Of a stretch of 5,075 nucleotides of DNA, positions 1 through 5,075 are shown in pieces (positions within the stretch are counted from its first letter, which is position 1; each line of letters opens with the position of its first letter). The notes under the pieces were generated by a model. The model searched no databases, was not told where the DNA came from, and saw only the letters and a list, made by a program, of their open reading frames with translations. The DNA is from Frankiales bacterium (GTDB taxonomy: Bacteria; Actinomycetota; Actinomycetes; JAFAQI01), in contig JAFAQI010000525.1 in NCBI GenBank assembly GCA_019246495.1, positions 1 to 5,075 of the forward strand, written 5' to 3'. The translations under genes were made by a program, and so were the position numbers.

Positions 1-984
1 GAAGCCGACGATCGTCGCCTCACCGACAACTGACTGAAGCACCTGCGCGCGGCTCGCACCGACAGCGCGGAGCAGCGCGAGTTCACGGGTGCGCTGAGCC
101 ACGAGCACGGTGAACGTGTTGAAGATGATGAACACCGCGACGAAGACCGAGATGAACGCGAACACGAGCAGCAAGATGTTGAAGAACTTGAACTGCGACT
201 TCACCGCGTTGCTCTGGTCGGTGACGTAGGCCTTCTCCGTCAAGACCTGCACCGGACGTCCGGCGAGCGCGGCATGCACCCGGTCGCGCAGCACCTGCTC
301 GCTGATGCCCGGTTGGCTGCTGATCTGCAGTGTCGACCACTTGCCGGTGACGCCGAGCAGAAGCCGCTGTGCCGCGGAGGGTGTGAAGGCAGTGATGGTC
401 GCACCGGCCAGGCTGGAGCCCGACCCGAACCGCACGATGCCGACCACCCGGCCGGGAAGCGTCCGTCCCGACACCACGATCTCCACCGCGCTGTTGACGG
501 TGATGCCGAACTTCTTCGCGCTGTGCTGGTCGACCAGCACCTCGTCGTCCGCCGCCGGTGGCCGCCCGCTCACGATGTGCAGCGGGTTGGCCGGGACGTT
601 GCCGACCCAGAGGGTGCCGAGGTTCGGAGCGCCGCCGTTGACGACGGCCTTTCCCTTGAAGACCAGCTGGGCATATCCGCCGGCGACCCCGGTGGCCGAG
701 GCGACGCCCGGCACCTGTCGCACGGTCTGCAGATCGGCATCCGGGACGAGCGCTCGTTCGTCTACCGGCCCGTTGTTGCTGTCGGGGGAGAAGCCCTGAA
801 CGCCGCGTACGACGACAGAGACGCCCTTCTCCGCATCGCCGAAAATGTGGTCGAACGTCGCGTTCAGCGTGTCGGTGAGCACGAGCGTGCCGCAGACGAA
901 GGCGACACCGATGATGATGGACGTCGCAGTCAGCGCCAGTCGCAGCCGTCGCGCCAGTGCGCCCTTAAGTGCGAGCCGCCACAC
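1..984 (-). CDS. ABC transporter permease, FtsX/MacB type (N-terminal 328 residues, partial)
   Basis: Membrane subunit of an ABC exporter; it would pair with the ATPase encoded just upstream. The frame is open from a GTG at 984-982 to base 1, giving 328 codons with no stop, so the C-terminus lies off the left edge. Visible order: a basic N-terminus (MWRLALKGALARRLRL); a first membrane helix at about residues 17-38 (ALTATSIIIGVAFVCGTLVL); a long soluble region of about 220 residues that fits a MacB-type extracytoplasmic domain; a second hydrophobic helix at about 268-289 (NILLLVFAFISVFVAVFIIF); then the FtsX signature RTRELALLRAVGASRAQV at about 298-315. Family members have either four helices or, commonly in actinobacteria, a duplicated layout of about 800 residues; which one applies cannot be seen here. 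The GTG start is chosen because it lies one base after the ATPase stop and has GAGG nine bases upstream, which suggests translational coupling. Substrate unknown (lipid, lipoprotein or peptide are all possible). Confidence 0.93.
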   Translation of the reverse strand, partial: MWRLALKGALARRLRLALTATSIIIGVAFVCGTLVLTDTLNATFDHIFGDAEKGVSVVVRGVQGFSPDSNNGPVDERALVPDADLQTVRQVPGVASATGVAGGYAQLVFKGKAVVNGGAPNLGTLWVGNVPANPLHIVSGRPPAADDEVLVDQHSAKKFGITVNSAVEIVVSGRTLPGRVVGIVRFGSGSSLAGATITAFTPSAAQRLLLGVTGKWSTLQISSQPGISEQVLRDRVHAALAGRPVQVLTEKAYVTDQSNAVKSQFKFFNILLLVFAFISVFVAVFIIFNTFTVLVAQRTRELALLRAVGASRAQVLQSVVGEATIVGF

Positions 985-985
985 G

Positions 986-1756
986 TCAGCTCGCCTCGCC
1001 CGTGTGCGAGTCGAGCCGCTTCATCCGGTCCAGCACCCGATCGGCGGTCGGTGCCTCGAGCGTGTCGACGATGCGCCCGTCGGCGAGGAACAGCGCGCGG
1101 TCGGCGTAGGCGGCGGCGACCGGATCGTGCGTCACCATGACGATGGTCTGCTGGGTCTCGTCGACCGAACGGCGCAGGAAGCCGAGGACCTCCGCGCTGG
1201 ACCGCGAGTCGAGGTTGCCGGTCGGCTCGTCGGCGAAGATCACCTCCGGCCGCGCGACCATCGCACGCGCGCACGCGACGCGCTGTTGCTGACCGCCGGA
1301 CAGCTCGCCGGGCCGGTGCGACAGCCGGTCGCGCAACCCGATGGTGTCGATGACGGTGTCGAGCCACTGCTTGTCCGGCGTGCGGCCCGCGAGGTCGAGC
1401 GGCAACCGGATGTTCTCGATCGCCGTCAGCGTCGGCACGAGGTTGAACGATTGGAAGACGAAGCCGATCCGGTCGCGGCGCAGCGTCGTGAGCGCCTTGT
1501 CGTCGAGCGATGTGAGGTTCGTGTCACCGACGAACACCCGGCCACTGGTCACGCTGTCCAGACCGGCAAGGCAGTGCATGAGCGTCGACTTGCCCGAGCC
1601 GGATGGGCCCATGATCACGGTGAAGGCGCCGCGCGCGAACTCTGCGGTGACGTCGTCGAGAGCGACGACGCGGGTGCTCTCCGCGCCGAAGATCTTCGTC
1701 ACCGACTCGGCGCGAACCGCCGCTGTCGACGTAGCAGGAGGACTGGTCGAAGTCAC
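986..1756 (-). CDS. ABC transporter ATP-binding protein, MacB/LolD family
   Basis: Cytoplasmic ATPase that should power the neighbouring FtsX-type permease. It has 256 residues from the GTG at 1756-1754, a normal length for this family. All nucleotide-binding motifs are intact: Walker A GPSGSGKS at 50-57, Q-loop Gln102 in FVFQSFNL, signature LSGGQQQR at 152-159, Walker B VIFADE at 172-177 with catalytic Glu177, D-loop NLDS at 181-184, and H-loop His210 in MVTHDP. The [20 protein letters not shown] stretch is typical of the MacB/LolD/FtsE group and argues against an importer ATPase. The frame stays open upstream to 2152, but that part is antisense to the methyltransferase and lacks family similarity. 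The GTG at 1756 is the start that opens just before the conserved [11 protein letters not shown] region. It has no Shine-Dalgarno but has TAGCGT exactly seven bases upstream, so the mRNA may be leaderless. It is the first gene of a two-gene operon with the permease. Confidence 0.95.
   Translation of the reverse strand: MTSTSPPATSTAAVRAESVTKIFGAESTRVVALDDVTAEFARGAFTVIMGPSGSGKSTLMHCLAGLDSVTSGRVFVGDTNLTSLDDKALTTLRRDRIGFVFQSFNLVPTLTAIENIRLPLDLAGRTPDKQWLDTVIDTIGLRDRLSHRPGELSGGQQQRVACARAMVARPEVIFADEPTGNLDSRSSAEVLGFLRRSVDETQQTIVMVTHDPVAAAYADRALFLADGRIVDTLEAPTADRVLDRMKRLDSHTGEAS
994..997 (-). promoter_or_regulatory. Ribosome binding site of the permease gene
   Basis: On the minus strand the bases GAGG lie inside the last codons of the ATPase gene, nine bases before the GTG at 984-982. 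This supports the GTG as start and re-initiation after the ATPase stop (TGA at 988-986). Confidence 0.5.
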
Positions 1757-1763
1757 GGCGGCG

Positions 1764-1769
1764 ACGCTA
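1764..1769 (-). promoter_or_regulatory. Putative -10 element of a leaderless promoter for the ABC operon
   Basis: On the minus strand TAGCGT (TAnnnT, the actinobacterial -10 core) ends seven bases before the GTG at 1756. A transcript starting at the usual distance would begin at the start codon itself. No Shine-Dalgarno lies in front of this GTG, which agrees with that reading. I see no TTGACA-like -35; such elements are often weak in actinobacteria. Confidence 0.45.
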
Positions 1770-1789
1770 CCGCGAGGACGAGCGCTGCC

Positions 1790-1821
1790 TATCCGGAATT
1801 TCACCGGTGCCAACCCGGATA
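1790..1821. promoter_or_regulatory. Nested dyad-symmetric element, candidate operator between divergent genes
   Basis: Two inverted repeats share one centre, between bases 1805 and 1806. The outer arms are TATCCGG (1790-1796) and CCGGATA (1815-1821); the inner one is the perfect palindrome CACCGGTG (1802-1809). The pair T1799/A1812 also matches, so 12 of 16 symmetric pairs are complementary. The element covers the -35/-10 spacer of the proposed methyltransferase promoter and touches its -10. It also lies about 34-65 bases upstream of the proposed start of the ABC operon, so a bound dimer or tetramer could affect both. An alternative is that this stretch is coding, if the methyltransferase starts further upstream at a non-standard codon. 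Confidence 0.4.
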
Positions 1822-1825
1822 CGGT
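1820..1825 (+). promoter_or_regulatory. Putative -10 element of a leaderless promoter for the methyltransferase
   Basis: TACGGT (TAnnnT) is followed by exactly seven bases and then the ATG at 1833, the geometry expected when transcription begins at the A of the start codon. The GGAG directly touching the ATG is too close to act as a ribosome binding site. This hexamer is the main reason for preferring ATG 1833 over GTG 1824. Confidence 0.42.
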
Positions 1826-1832
1826 GCCGGAG

Positions 1833-2492
1833 ATGCTGGTCACGTCGCGGGCGCACGACGAGTACGTCGCGATGTTCGATCTCGGTGACCGCGACCTCGG
1901 CCGCAGCATCGTGGACGTCGCCGCCGGATCGTCCGGTTTTGCCGCCCGCTGGTCGCGTCGCGGTGGACATGTCGTCTCCGTCGACCCGGCGTACGCGGTC
2001 GGTGGTACCCGGATCGCCGAGCTGGGTCGGGTCGACCTCGAGCGAGGAAGCGCGATCGCGGCGGAGTTCCCCGACCGGTTCGTCTGGGACTGGTTCGGCG
2101 ACCCGCAACGACGGCAGGCGATGCGCAGCCGCGCGCTTGCCGAGTTCCTCACCGATCTGGTCAGCCGGCCGGGGGGCTACCTGGCCGCCGCCCTGCCGGC
2201 GCTGCCGTTTCGCGACGGTGCGTTCGACCTCGCCATCTCGTCGCACCTGCTGTTCACCTGGGCCGACCAGCTCGGTCTCGACTGGCACCACGCTGCCGTC
2301 CGCGAGCTGGCGCGGGTGGCCCGCGAGGTCCGCCTCTTCCCGACGGTTCTGCAGGGCGCCGGCGATCCGGTGCCGTTCTGGGCCGAATTGATGGCGCGGC
2401 TGGACGCGGACGGGCTGCGCTGCCACCGGCAACGGGTGCCCTACGAGTTCCAGAAGGGCGTCGACGAGATGCTCGTCGTCCTGCCGCGCTGA
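1833..2492 (+). CDS. Class I SAM-dependent methyltransferase (Methyltransf_11-like)
   Basis: Soluble cytoplasmic protein of 219 residues, predicted to transfer a methyl group from S-adenosylmethionine to an unknown acceptor. Motif I is VDVAAGSSGFA at 27-37, preceding the acidic post-I residue Asp51 in VVSVDPAY. The motif IV region is FRDGAFDLAISSHLLFTW at 126-143, followed by the helix RELARVAREVRLFP, which resembles the RELARVLRPGG segment of Methyltransf_11 proteins. Motif I departs from the usual DxGxGxG: the first and third glycines are Ala30 and Ser34, and the central Gly32 is kept. The protein ends EMLVVLPR, a plausible final strand. The only standard in-frame starts outside the ATPase gene are GTG 1824 and ATG 1833. 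ATG 1833 is chosen for its leaderless promoter geometry; GTG would add three residues. The residues encoded just upstream (FTGANPDTVPEM) look protein-like, so a rare start further up cannot be excluded. The gene diverges from the ABC operon. Confidence 0.85.
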   Translation: MLVTSRAHDEYVAMFDLGDRDLGRSIVDVAAGSSGFAARWSRRGGHVVSVDPAYAVGGTRIAELGRVDLERGSAIAAEFPDRFVWDWFGDPQRRQAMRSRALAEFLTDLVSRPGGYLAAALPALPFRDGAFDLAISSHLLFTWADQLGLDWHHAAVRELARVAREVRLFPTVLQGAGDPVPFWAELMARLDADGLRCHRQRVPYEFQKGVDEMLVVLPR

Positions 2493-2527
2493 GCCGGTGC
2501 GTTCCGAGCAGGGTTGTCCCGGTGCGG

Positions 2528-3385
2528 TCAGGCCATCGGCAGCGGCGGCGGAGTGTTGCCGAAGGCGGGGCACAACGACTGGAAGGAGCACCAGTCACAC
2601 AGCCGGCTCGGCTTGTGCCGCCAATCGCCGGACTCGCGGGCGCGGCGGATCGCCTCGCCCAGCGCCTCGAGCTGGCGCTCCAACCCTTCGAGGTCGCGGG
2701 CGTCCGGTGCGTAGTCGATGATCTCGCGGTTGCGCAGGTAGTAGAGCCGGAGCAGCCGCGGCAGAGTCCCCGTCGACCGCCAGAGCGCGAGGGCATAGAA
2801 GCGCAGCTGGAACAGCGCCTTGCCCTCGAAGTTCTCGTGCGGTGACTTGCCGGTCTTGTAGTCGACGACGCGCAGATCGCCGGCAGGCGAGCGGTCGAGC
2901 CGGTCGACGAAGCCCTTCAGGCGCACGCCCGAGGCCAGCTCCGCCTCGACCAGGACCTCGCGGTCCGCGGGCTCGATCCGCCGCGGGTCCTCCAGCGCGA
3001 AGTAGGACCCCAGCAGATCGTGGGTCGACTCGAGCAGGGCGATCAGGCCGGCGGATCCGTCGGCGCACTTCTCGGTGCCTTCGTCGACGATCGCAGCAAG
3101 CTCGGCGTCCTCGGCGAGCAGCGCCCGCCACTCCGGCTCGACGAGCTCGGCGGCGGCCGCGACGGTGCGCCCGGCCGCGGGAAGGTCGAACAGCTTCTCC
3201 AGGATGCCGTGCACGACCGTGCCGCGCGCGGCGTCCAGGCTCGGTGGCTCGGGCAGCTTGTCGATCACCCGGAAGCGGTAGAGCAGCGCACACGTCTTGA
3301 AGTCCATCGCCCGCGACGGCGACAGCGACCAGTCCGGAGCCGTGGCTGCCGGCTCGGCGGGGATCAGGTCGGGTGCTGCCGTCAT
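2528..3385 (-). CDS. RecB-family PD-(D/E)XK nuclease with Fe-S cluster cysteines
   Basis: Predicted stand-alone DNA nuclease of 285 residues, with no helicase domain. It shows the RecB/AddB/Cas4 nuclease motifs in order: SPSRAMDFKTC at 22-32; GTVVHGILEKLF at 55-66 with the metal-binding His59; GFVDRLD at 158-164 with Asp161; VVDYKTGK at 173-180 with Asp175 and Lys177; and QLRFYALAL with Gln193 and Tyr197. Cys32 plus C263-X2-C266-X5-C272 near the C-terminus has the spacing of the AddB 4Fe-4S cluster that holds the nuclease fold together. All catalytic and cluster residues are present, so the enzyme looks functional. It resembles the single-domain RecB-like proteins of actinobacteria, such as Mycobacterium tuberculosis Rv2119 (recalled, not searched). 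Its precise repair role is unknown. The ATG at 3385-3383 is chosen because the nuclease homology begins shortly after it and TACTGT lies seven bases upstream. The frame continues to 3601, but that extension is antisense-type Arg-rich sequence overlapping the esterase. Confidence 0.92.
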   Translation of the reverse strand: MTAAPDLIPAEPAATAPDWSLSPSRAMDFKTCALLYRFRVIDKLPEPPSLDAARGTVVHGILEKLFDLPAAGRTVAAAAELVEPEWRALLAEDAELAAIVDEGTEKCADGSAGLIALLESTHDLLGSYFALEDPRRIEPADREVLVEAELASGVRLKGFVDRLDRSPAGDLRVVDYKTGKSPHENFEGKALFQLRFYALALWRSTGTLPRLLRLYYLRNREIIDYAPDARDLEGLERQLEALGEAIRRARESGDWRHKPSRLCDWCSFQSLCPAFGNTPPPLPMA

Positions 3386-3392
3386 GCCTCGG

Positions 3393-3398
3393 ACAGTA
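3393..3398 (-). promoter_or_regulatory. Putative -10 element of a leaderless promoter for the RecB-like nuclease
   Basis: On the minus strand TACTGT (TAnnnT) ends seven bases before the ATG at 3385. A GAGG lies only one base from the ATG, too close for normal ribosome binding, so leaderless initiation is the better fit. It implies that the nuclease can be transcribed independently of the esterase gene 59 bases upstream. The small palindrome GGGCAGCCC (3399-3407) directly precedes the hexamer. Confidence 0.42.
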
Positions 3399-3444
3399 GG
3401 GCAGCCCGCCGACAAAATCCGCCATCCACGCCGGGCTGGGGACG

Positions 3445-4467
3445 TCAGGGAGAGAGCCGCTCCGCGAGGTAGGCCAACGAGAGCGGATACCGGTAGTCGA
3501 TCCCGCCATGCGTGCCCTCGAACAGCTCGAACCGGACGTCCGTGACGCCGATGGCCGCCAGCTCGGCCACGAAAGCCTCGGCGCCGATGTCCAGGAACCA
3601 CTCGTCCGACTTACCGGCATCGATCCAGATCGCCTTGAGCCCGCGCAGCGCATCGGCGTACCGCGGCACCATTCGGACCGGGTCCCAGTCGAGCCATCGC
3701 TGCCACCGCTCCTCGATCAACTGTCCGGTGCGCGGGTCGAAGGGCAGCTGGACTGTGCCGTCGGGATCCGAGGAGAAACACGCGGAGCAGCCGAGGGTCA
3801 TCAGCAACGTGTTGTCGGCCTTCTTGGTGAACGACACGCGCGAGGCGAAGTCGTCCCACCACTTCCAGATGTCACCGTCGTAGTCGCGCAGATGCCGCAC
3901 CGCGTCGGCGAACTCCCGTAGGTAAGAAAACTCGTAGAGCGAGTCGCCGGCATGTGACGCGAGACCGCCGAACAGGTCGGGACGCAGCATCGGCGTGATG
4001 AACGCACCGAAGCCGCCACTGGACTTGCCGGTGATTCCGCGATGCTGCGGTGCGTCGAGGGTCCGGTAGCGCGCGTCCACCCACGGGACGATGTCGTTGC
4101 ACAGGTAGGAGTGGTAGTTGCCGGTCCCGGGGGAGTCGACGAACTGCGACCCGCCGTACTTGGTCCACGCGTCGACGTAGACGACGATCGCCGGCGGCGC
4201 GTCCCCGTTGGCGAACACCTGGTCCGCGGTCTCGATGAATGGCTGCCGGTACGCCGTCCGGTTGCGCCACATCGTCACGTGACCGGTGTAGCCCTGGATG
4301 ACGTAGACGCTCGGGTAGCGCCGGTCGCCGGAGTCGTCGTAGCCGGGCGGGGTGTAGACCCACAGCGGCCGTTCGTGCGGATCACCGAGCGGGTTGCCGC
4401 GAAGTGTCGGCGCGTCGATGACGTGCTCGTCGAGCCGCCCGGCGAGATCGGCAGACCAAGGAAGCAT
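3445..4467 (-). CDS. Alpha/beta-hydrolase esterase, EstD / antigen-85-like family
   Basis: Serine hydrolase of 340 residues of the putative esterase family (Pfam PF00756: esterase D, enterochelin esterase, antigen 85); the substrate is not predictable. A core strand and oxyanion region appear in RPLWVYTPPGYDD at 33-45 and YPSVYVIQGYTG at 51-62. The nucleophile elbow is GKSSG at 147-151, giving Ser149. The acid is most likely Asp288 in IDAGKSDEW (Asp283 is the alternative), and the base is His320 in FEGTHGGIDYRYP. The triad is therefore complete. There is no signal peptide or membrane helix, so unlike antigen 85 it should act in the cytoplasm. Other visible features are an aromatic patch DIWKWWDDF at about 199-207 and a Cys227-X2-Cys230 pair of unknown meaning. 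The start ATG at 4467 is supported by GAAAGGA ten bases upstream. The gene runs in the same direction as the RecB-like nuclease with a 59-base gap and diverges from the M50 protease. Confidence 0.9.
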   Translation of the reverse strand: MLPWSADLAGRLDEHVIDAPTLRGNPLGDPHERPLWVYTPPGYDDSGDRRYPSVYVIQGYTGHVTMWRNRTAYRQPFIETADQVFANGDAPPAIVVYVDAWTKYGGSQFVDSPGTGNYHSYLCNDIVPWVDARYRTLDAPQHRGITGKSSGGFGAFITPMLRPDLFGGLASHAGDSLYEFSYLREFADAVRHLRDYDGDIWKWWDDFASRVSFTKKADNTLLMTLGCSACFSSDPDGTVQLPFDPRTGQLIEERWQRWLDWDPVRMVPRYADALRGLKAIWIDAGKSDEWFLDIGAEAFVAELAAIGVTDVRFELFEGTHGGIDYRYPLSLAYLAERLSP

Positions 4468-4477
4468 CGAATGAACG

Positions 4478-4484
4478 TCCTTTC
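4478..4484 (-). promoter_or_regulatory. Ribosome binding site of the esterase gene
   Basis: On the minus strand GAAAGGA, close to the Shine-Dalgarno consensus, lies ten bases before the ATG at 4467. It is the clearest ribosome binding site in the window and fixes the esterase start. It also shows that this gene has a 5' leader, unlike its neighbours. Confidence 0.7.
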
Positions 4485-4490
4485 AGGCGG

Positions 4491-4503
4491 TGCTTACGTA
4501 GCA
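4491..4503. promoter_or_regulatory. Imperfect palindrome with overlapping divergent -10 candidates (esterase / M50 protease)
   Basis: TGCT and AGCA flank ACGT, with one extra T breaking the symmetry (TGCTTACGTAGCA). Inside it, TACGTA (4495-4500) read on the minus strand could be a poor -10 for the esterase, placing a start near 4488 and leaving a leader of about 20 bases containing the ribosome binding site. It overlaps the TAGCAT proposed for the protease gene. The two promoters would then be mutually exclusive. No good -35 is visible for either. Confidence 0.25.
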
Positions 4504-4504
4504 T
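4499..4504 (+). promoter_or_regulatory. Putative -10 element of a leaderless promoter for the M50 protease
   Basis: TAGCAT (TAnnnT) lies six bases before the ATG at 4511, and no Shine-Dalgarno precedes that ATG. The distance fits a transcript starting at or next to the start codon. Confidence 0.38.
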
Positions 4505-4510
4505 CAAGCG

Positions 4511-5075
4511 ATGAGCGGCGATGCGAACAGCCGCCGACCGGTCGGTGGCGCGGGCATGCAGGTCGGCCGCGTGCTGGGCGTTCCCATCATCGTCCAGCCG
4601 ATCTGGTTCGTCGTCGTCCTCGGCATCGCTATCACGTTCAAGCCGGCAGTCCAGGATCGCGTGCCCGGTCTCGGCGACACCGCCGCCTACGCCGTCGCTC
4701 TCGGTTTCGTCCTGCTGCTCTATGCGTCGGTGCTCGTGCACGAGATCAGCCACGTCGCGGTCGCCAAGGCACTCGGCATGCAGGTGCGGCGAATTGTGCT
4801 CCAGCTGCTCGGCGGAGTCAGCGAGGTCGTCGAGGAGGTGCCGGGCAAGGCAAGCCGCGAATACCTCGTCGCCGCAGTCGGGCCGCTGACCAGCGTGCTG
4901 CTCGGCGGCGTCGGGCTGGTTCTCCTGCCGTTGTCGCACCACGGCAGCGTCGGCCGGCTGCTGCTCGAAGGATTCGCCTACACCAACCTGTTCGTCGGCG
5001 CGTTCAACTCCCTGCCCGGCCTGCCCCTCGACGGCGGGCGTGTTCTGCGGGCGTTGTTGTGGCAGGTCACCCGGG
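4511..5075 (+). CDS. Site-2 protease, M50 zinc metalloprotease, Rip3-like (N-terminal 188 residues, partial)
   Basis: Intramembrane zinc protease, predicted to cut membrane-anchored substrates such as anti-sigma factors within the lipid bilayer. The frame is open from ATG 4511 to the right edge (188 codons plus one base). Membrane segments are visible at about residues 22-43, 57-83, 117-141 and 153-170. The zinc and catalytic motif HEISH is at 77-81 (His77, Glu78, His81) inside the second segment. The second conserved motif, NSLPGLPLDGGR, is at 166-177 with Asp174 as third zinc ligand. The compact arrangement without a PDZ domain between the motifs matches the Rip3/SpoIVFB-like group, which often carries C-terminal CBS domains; that part is off the window. 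ATG 4511 is chosen for its upstream TAGCAT. An in-frame ATG at 4556 (MQVGRVLGVP) is a plausible alternative, since homologues often begin close to this point. The gene diverges from the esterase with a 43-base gap. Confidence 0.93.
   Translation, partial: MSGDANSRRPVGGAGMQVGRVLGVPIIVQPIWFVVVLGIAITFKPAVQDRVPGLGDTAAYAVALGFVLLLYASVLVHEISHVAVAKALGMQVRRIVLQLLGGVSEVVEEVPGKASREYLVAAVGPLTSVLLGGVGLVLLPLSHHGSVGRLLLEGFAYTNLFVGAFNSLPGLPLDGGRVLRALLWQVTR

Noticed and set aside
274..1888. Long plus-strand open frames opposite the ABC permease and ATPase genes (for example 274-1140 and 845-1888)
   Set aside because: They lie antisense to genes with clear motifs, their translations are rich in Arg/Ala/Pro with no domain, and they arise because high third-position G/C keeps the opposite frames open.
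1757..2152. Upstream extension of the ATPase frame to a start at 2152
   Set aside because: The extra 132 residues are low-complexity, antisense to the methyltransferase, and precede a normal-length ATPase that begins at the GTG at 1756.
2493..2527. Terminator in the convergent gap, and the direct repeat CCGGTGCG (2494-2501 and 2519-2526)
   Set aside because: No stem-loop with a T run is present on either strand. An eight-base GC-rich direct repeat is unremarkable in this composition.
3402..3438. Inverted repeat CAGCCCG (3402-3408) / CGGGCTG (3432-3438) after the esterase stop as a terminator
   Set aside because: The stem is only seven pairs with a 23-base loop and no following T tract, and it overlaps the proposed nuclease promoter.
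3386..3653. Upstream extension of the RecB-like frame and a second overlapping minus frame in the esterase tail
   Set aside because: The added residues are Arg/Gly-rich and overlap the conserved His-containing end of the esterase; nuclease homology starts after ATG 3385.
4382..4942. Minus-strand open frame of 186 codons across the start of the M50 gene
   Set aside because: It is antisense to the HEISH-containing protease, overlaps the well-supported esterase start and shows no recognisable domain.
1..5075. tRNA, rRNA, CRISPR array, insertion sequence or phage genes
   Set aside because: No cloverleaf-like segment, spaced repeats, transposase motifs or terminal inverted repeats were seen. Genes occupy nearly all of the window.

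Overview
This is a densely coding, GC-rich window that reads as actinobacterial chromosome. The reasons are strong third-position G/C in every gene, GTG starts, several starts with a -10-like hexamer 6-7 bases upstream and no room for a leader, and families common in actinobacteria (a RecB-like Fe-S nuclease, a Rip3-like M50 protease, an EstD/antigen-85-type esterase). A genus cannot be named from the sequence. Six protein genes fill almost everything. The largest gap is 76 bases, so there is no gene-free stretch above 300 bases. I found no RNA gene, insertion sequence, CRISPR array or convincing terminator.

Left block (1-1756, minus strand): an ABC export module transcribed leftwards. A MacB/LolD-type ATPase (986-1756) is followed after one base by an FtsX/MacB-type permease (984 down past base 1). 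The permease is cut by the window edge after 328 codons. Close spacing suggests one operon and one complex, with unknown substrate.

Middle (1757-2527): a small class I SAM-dependent methyltransferase (1833-2492, plus) diverges from the ATPase across a 76-base region. That region holds two oppositely directed -10-like hexamers and a 32-base dyad-symmetric element, which looks like a shared control region. The methyltransferase converges on the next gene with a 35-base gap.

Right block (2528-5075): a stand-alone PD-(D/E)XK RecB-family nuclease with the four cysteines expected of an Fe-S cluster (2528-3385, minus), then an alpha/beta-hydrolase esterase (3445-4467, minus), both read leftwards. 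Diverging from the esterase across 43 bases is a zinc site-2 protease of the M50 family (4511 to the right edge, plus), cut before its C-terminus. From general knowledge of actinobacterial gene order, the RecB-like nuclease and M50 protease often lie near trmI and the Pup-proteasome genes, so those may lie to the right of this window. That is inference.

The genes do not form one obvious pathway apart from the ATPase/permease pair. I did not find a clearly new biological system. The most noteworthy signals are regulatory: the dyad between the ABC operon and the methyltransferase, and the repeated leaderless-start architecture.
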